DNA from: an uncultured Lentisphaeria bacterium
Lineage (GTDB): Bacteria; Verrucomicrobiota; Lentisphaeria; Victivallales; Victivallaceae
DNA: 45,846 nucleotides
Assembly (NCBI GenBank): GCA_949282965.1
Contig: CASDQW010000076.1
Coordinates: 1-45,846 of the forward strand
Reading direction: 5' to 3'
Program-made: the position numbers and the translations under genes
Part shown: piece after piece, positions 43,301 through 45,846 of the stretch
Position numbering within the stretch: the stretch's first letter is position 1
How the letters are laid out: every line of letters starts with the position of its first letter
The notes under the pieces: generated by a model
Database searches by the model: none
What the model was told of the DNA's origin: nothing
The model's input: only the letters and a program-made list of their open reading frames with translations

Positions 43301-43914
43301 TGGACCGGGTCCGGGACAACAGTTCGGTCCGGCTGGCGGGCATGGTGGGGTCGTTCGCCACCAAATTCAGCAAAAACAGCGGCAAACCGATGGGGATCCT
43401 CCTGCTGGAGGATCTCGATTGCTCGATCGAATGCATGCTTTACGAGCGGGTGCTGGGGGAAATGAACCAGTCGGGACTGGTGCTGAAACCGGGATTGCCG
43501 ATTCTGGTGGAGGCGTCGGTGAGCCGCCGGGACGATTCAGAACGCCCCCGGGTGGTGGTGGATCGGATCATGGCGCTGGACGATGCGGTGCCGCGCTATA
43601 CCGAGAAACTGTATCTGGATATGCACGAAGCTGACATGGATCATGGGAAACTGGAAAAACTGGCACGGTTGTGTCATGACAACGCCGGCGACACACCGGT
43701 GGTGATCTGCGTGGTGGGCGAAGATGACTCCGTATGCTTCATTGAGACGGATCGTCGGTGCCGCGTTCGGGTGACGCCGGAGCTGCTGCGCGGTGTGGAG
43801 ACGCTGCTCGGCGCGAAGCAATACCGGGTGAAGGGAAAACCGCACTCCGCCGAACGTCCGCGCAACAACTGGCGCCGGGACAAGACCGCGGCGGCTGCGG
43901 CGACGACGGCCTAA
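40351..43914 (+). CDS. dnaE: DNA polymerase III alpha subunit
   Basis: The replicative C-family polymerase, 1,187 aa. The PHP domain begins at once ([16 protein letters not shown]), the palm carries [15 protein letters not shown] near 411 with two catalytic Asp, and [10 protein letters not shown] near 563 supplies the third. [15 protein letters not shown] near 371 is the nucleotide-binding segment, and [23 protein letters not shown] near 753 the C-family fingers signature. A helix-hairpin-helix region and the OB domain ([19 protein letters not shown] near 998) follow. Start ATG 40351 has GGGAG 7 bases upstream; ATG 40333 is in frame but lacks one. A strong hairpin follows the stop. Confidence 0.97.
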   Translation: [1187 protein letters not shown]

Positions 43915-43926
43915 ATCGATTCGGGA

Positions 43927-43960
43927 AACGCCGGCTTCCCGAAGCGGGAAGACCGGCGTT
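43927..43960. terminator. strong hairpin between dnaE and the convergent SGNH gene
   Basis: AACGCCGGCTTCCC (43927-43940) pairs with GGGAAG-A-CCGGCGTT (43946-43960) with a single bulged A and a 5-base loop. It stands 13 bases past the dnaE stop and 18 before the SGNH stop, the usual place for a bidirectional terminator, but neither side has a real T-run. Confidence 0.6.
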
Positions 43961-43977
43961 CATGGGCTGGCCGGCTT

Positions 43978-45498
43978 TTACGGTTTCAAGCCCAGCAGTT
44001 CCACAGATTTCAGCGAGGATGATTTTTTCCCGCGGATGCTGACGTTGTTGAAATCCAGTGTCAAATTCGCCGCATTTGGAGCCGCCGCAACCGGGAGCAA
44101 GAGTTCCGGCACGAACTCCGAAACGGAAATATATTCATGATGCGCCCCGGCCCCCGCCGCCACGCTGACGGTCAGATAGCATTGCGTGCCGAAACGCAGC
44201 CGGACCGCGAAGGCGCGGTACGTTTCCCGGTCTTCCCGGCTCAGCGGAAAAGTCAGGCGTCCGCCGTTGCCGTTGACCGCATCTTTCTTGATCGGCCAGA
44301 GCTGCAGTTCTCCGTCCGGCATCGTGGCGAATGAGCGACCGTGGCTGTCGACCGCCGGTTCCGCGGGAAGTTCGTTCCAGTTTTTCGAGTCGTACTTTTT
44401 CAGCACGGTCCAGCGTTCCGGCGCCGCCCGCAGTTCCTTGGGAGGAATGGTGCCGTACAGACCGAAGAGATTGCCGGGATGGCAGATCGCCACCACCGCC
44501 AGACGTCCTTTCAGAAACGCCTCTCCTTTATGGAAAACAAATCCCGGCGTTCCTCCCGAGGAGCCGTCACGATACAGCCAGTCCGGCAGATGCCCGGTCA
44601 GCTGCGCCACGTAATGCGGAATGCTGGCACCGGCTTTGACTCCGGGATACGCACCGTAAGAATCACTGACGAAGAGGATCGGGGAAGTGTTGGTTTCTTC
44701 GATGGCGGGGACGTTGCCGGCGGCGTCCACCACGCGCGCTGCGGCGACCTGCCGTTCAGCGGGATAACGCGGATTGCCCGCCGGATAGGGCACTTTCCGA
44801 TAAAGGTTGGTGGTTTCCTCGAGGCGGTATTCGCCGGTTCGCGGCAGCTGATACCGGTTCAGCCGTTCCGCAATTACGGGGGCGAGAATCCGAGACAGGC
44901 CTTCGGCGGGATGTCCTTCACGCGGCAGCATATACCAGTAGCTCAGGGGATATTCCGTGCTGTGGCGGTGCATGGCTTCGAGGCCGTCGATATATTCCAC
45001 ATCGGCGGCGAGCAGCTGTTCCGCCAGTTGCAGGTAGGCCGGATCCAGCAGTCCGGGCGTCATTTCCCCCGAGATGAAATGGGGGAAGGCCACCTCATGC
45101 CGGGACGGGACCCGGATGACGATCAGGTCGACGTTCCGCTCCTTCAGATAATCCCGCAGCGCCAGAATGCCTTCCGCGAAATTTCCGAACTTCGGGTTCT
45201 GTGCCACTGGGCCGGCCGCAAAATAGGCGTCCTTGACCCATTTGGTGGCTCCGGAGCGGAACGCGTTTTGATTTTCCTGGAAAAAAGGCTGTGCCTTTTT
45301 CCGGTATTCCGCCGCCGGACCGGCGCTCTGCAGGATTTCCCGGACGTGCTTCAGGTCGTTGGCGACGGCTTCCCGGCGCAACTGCTCCATGGCAGTGGTT
45401 TTCGCGAGAACGGCGGGAGTGTCTCCGGTTGCGGCGGATGCCGCCGGAACAAGGGCTGCGGCGAGGAGAGAGAGAACGGCAACGGATAATGGTTTCAT
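43978..45498 (-). CDS. secreted SGNH/AlgJ-AlgX-like protein, possible acyltransferase or esterase
   Basis: A 506-aa exported protein (signal peptide about 1-22). The region about 100-330 resembles SGNH-type AlgJ/AlgX domains: LRDYLKERNVDLIVIRVPSRHEV near 115, LPREGHPAEGL near 190 (candidate catalytic Asp/His-like segment, with His), and ILFVSDSYGAYPG near 274, the Ser-containing elbow. Those proteins add or remove acetyl groups on exported polysaccharides. A beta-rich C-terminal domain (about 400-506) may bind carbohydrate. The start has AAGGAGAA upstream. It follows a pseudopilin gene and has a near-consensus promoter. No MBOAT partner is in the window. Confidence 0.6.
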   Translation of the reverse strand: MKPLSVAVLSLLAAALVPAASAATGDTPAVLAKTTAMEQLRREAVANDLKHVREILQSAGPAAEYRKKAQPFFQENQNAFRSGATKWVKDAYFAAGPVAQNPKFGNFAEGILALRDYLKERNVDLIVIRVPSRHEVAFPHFISGEMTPGLLDPAYLQLAEQLLAADVEYIDGLEAMHRHSTEYPLSYWYMLPREGHPAEGLSRILAPVIAERLNRYQLPRTGEYRLEETTNLYRKVPYPAGNPRYPAERQVAAARVVDAAGNVPAIEETNTSPILFVSDSYGAYPGVKAGASIPHYVAQLTGHLPDWLYRDGSSGGTPGFVFHKGEAFLKGRLAVVAICHPGNLFGLYGTIPPKELRAAPERWTVLKKYDSKNWNELPAEPAVDSHGRSFATMPDGELQLWPIKKDAVNGNGGRLTFPLSREDRETYRAFAVRLRFGTQCYLTVSVAAGAGAHHEYISVSEFVPELLLPVAAAPNAANLTLDFNNVSIRGKKSSSLKSVELLGLKP

Positions 45499-45561
45499 GA
45501 TTCTCCTTGGTTGAAGGTACTTTGCCACCATATGGCGATGCGGTTGTGCCCGATGCCGGAG

Positions 45562-45590
45562 AATATAAGCCGGAATGGAAGTCTTGTCAA
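45562..45590 (-). promoter_or_regulatory. near-consensus sigma70 promoter for the SGNH gene
   Basis: Minus strand: -35 TTGACA, a perfect six of six (45585-45590), exactly 17 bases of spacer, -10 TATATT (45562-45567). The stop codon of the upstream pseudopilin gene lies inside the -35. Start near 45555. Confidence 0.8.
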
Positions 45591-45846
45591 TAGCGGTCCC
45601 AGTAACACTCCGGTTTGCCGATGCCGGGATTGTAGAAGGGCGAACGCAGATAGGGATTGTAAACCCCGGTGATCGCCGTGCCGGCTTCGATCGGCTGGCC
45701 GTGGGCGATGGCGACGTGGCCGTCGGCCCAGGCGATATTCGCCTGGCCGCCGTGACGCATCATCGGCGCGCCTTTGTTGGTGGAAATGACGTCTTCAACC
45801 ATGGCATAGCCGCGGGTGGTGACATTGGCCTGGGCGCAATCGACGA
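45587..45846 (-). CDS. pseudopilin-like secreted protein with H-X9-DG, 5' partial
   Basis: The C-terminal end of a prepilin-like protein; the reading continues off the window without interruption, so the N-terminal leader is not visible. The last about 86 residues carry MMRHGGQANIAWADGHVAIA, an exact H-X9-DG element, and a short tail with several aromatic residues ending in Trp-Asp-Arg-Tyr. The same protein group heads the operon at 29-30 kb. The stop overlaps the -35 of the downstream gene. Confidence 0.85.
   Translation of the reverse strand, partial: VDCAQANVTTRGYAMVEDVISTNKGAPMMRHGGQANIAWADGHVAIAHGQPIEAGTAITGVYNPYLRSPFYNPGIGKPECYWDRY

Noticed and set aside
37705..43914. A functional link between the PHP protein and DnaE
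   Set aside because: They share the PHP fold only; the genes diverge across the MATE gene and are separately promoted.

Overview
The window is dense, GC-rich bacterial chromosome (roughly 60% GC by eye). The best fit is a Lentisphaerota-type organism (Victivallis-like), and this is an inference. It rests on two secreted prepilin-like proteins with the [16 protein letters not shown] leader and/or a C-terminal H-X(n)-DG motif, which are strongly expanded in Lentisphaerota, Planctomycetota and Verrucomicrobiota. A LacI-type regulator, FAD-oxidoreductase and heparinase-like secreted enzymes, and very tight gene packing agree with it. I see no phage, insertion sequence, CRISPR array or rRNA. There is one tRNA gene, tRNA-Cys(GCA).

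Positions 1-23.3 kb are mostly housekeeping. A partial esterase meets tsaE-thiL tail to tail. A lipoprotein, a parvulin-type isomerase and a nitroreductase follow. tgt and a DJ-1 protein lie on the minus strand, and the DJ-1 gene diverges from xerD across a promoter whose -10 box reads both ways. The plus strand then carries a J-domain protein, rhomboid-queA-TolC-like lipoprotein, a sugar isomerase/GNAT/HD trio, a split YeeE/YedE transporter, leuC-leuD, a small ABM monooxygenase, and a tightly coupled run tsaD-gph-pgi-rsmE-rpe-ogt. The last gene meets a radical-SAM/helix-hairpin-helix DNA-repair-type gene, with overlapping ends.

Positions 23.3-37.7 kb are a carbohydrate-oriented accessory region. 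A minus-strand operon reads pseudopilin, then a three-part FAD-oxidoreductase/carbohydrate-binding/alpha-alpha-barrel protein, a LacI-family regulator, and a sodium:solute symporter. A perfect 18-bp LacI-type palindrome sits on its promoter, so the operon is probably autoregulated and induced by a sugar or sugar acid. Next come a GT-C-like membrane protein, a divergent 1,158-residue heparinase-II/III-like enzyme with its own promoter and a strong terminator, tRNA-Cys, and a GH20 beta-hexosaminidase without a signal peptide.

Positions 37.7-45.8 kb hold a PHP phosphoesterase and a MATE transporter (minus), divergent from dnaE (plus), then a secreted SGNH/AlgJ-like protein and the end of a second pseudopilin (minus). 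Sigma70-like promoters can be read in most intergenic gaps; several use an extended -10 (TGnTATAWT). The most notable items are the LacI operator and its operon, the triple-domain FAD protein, the DNA-repair pair with overlapping ends, the symmetric promoter at 6.4 kb and the structured or palindromic leaders near 32.0 and 36.1 kb.
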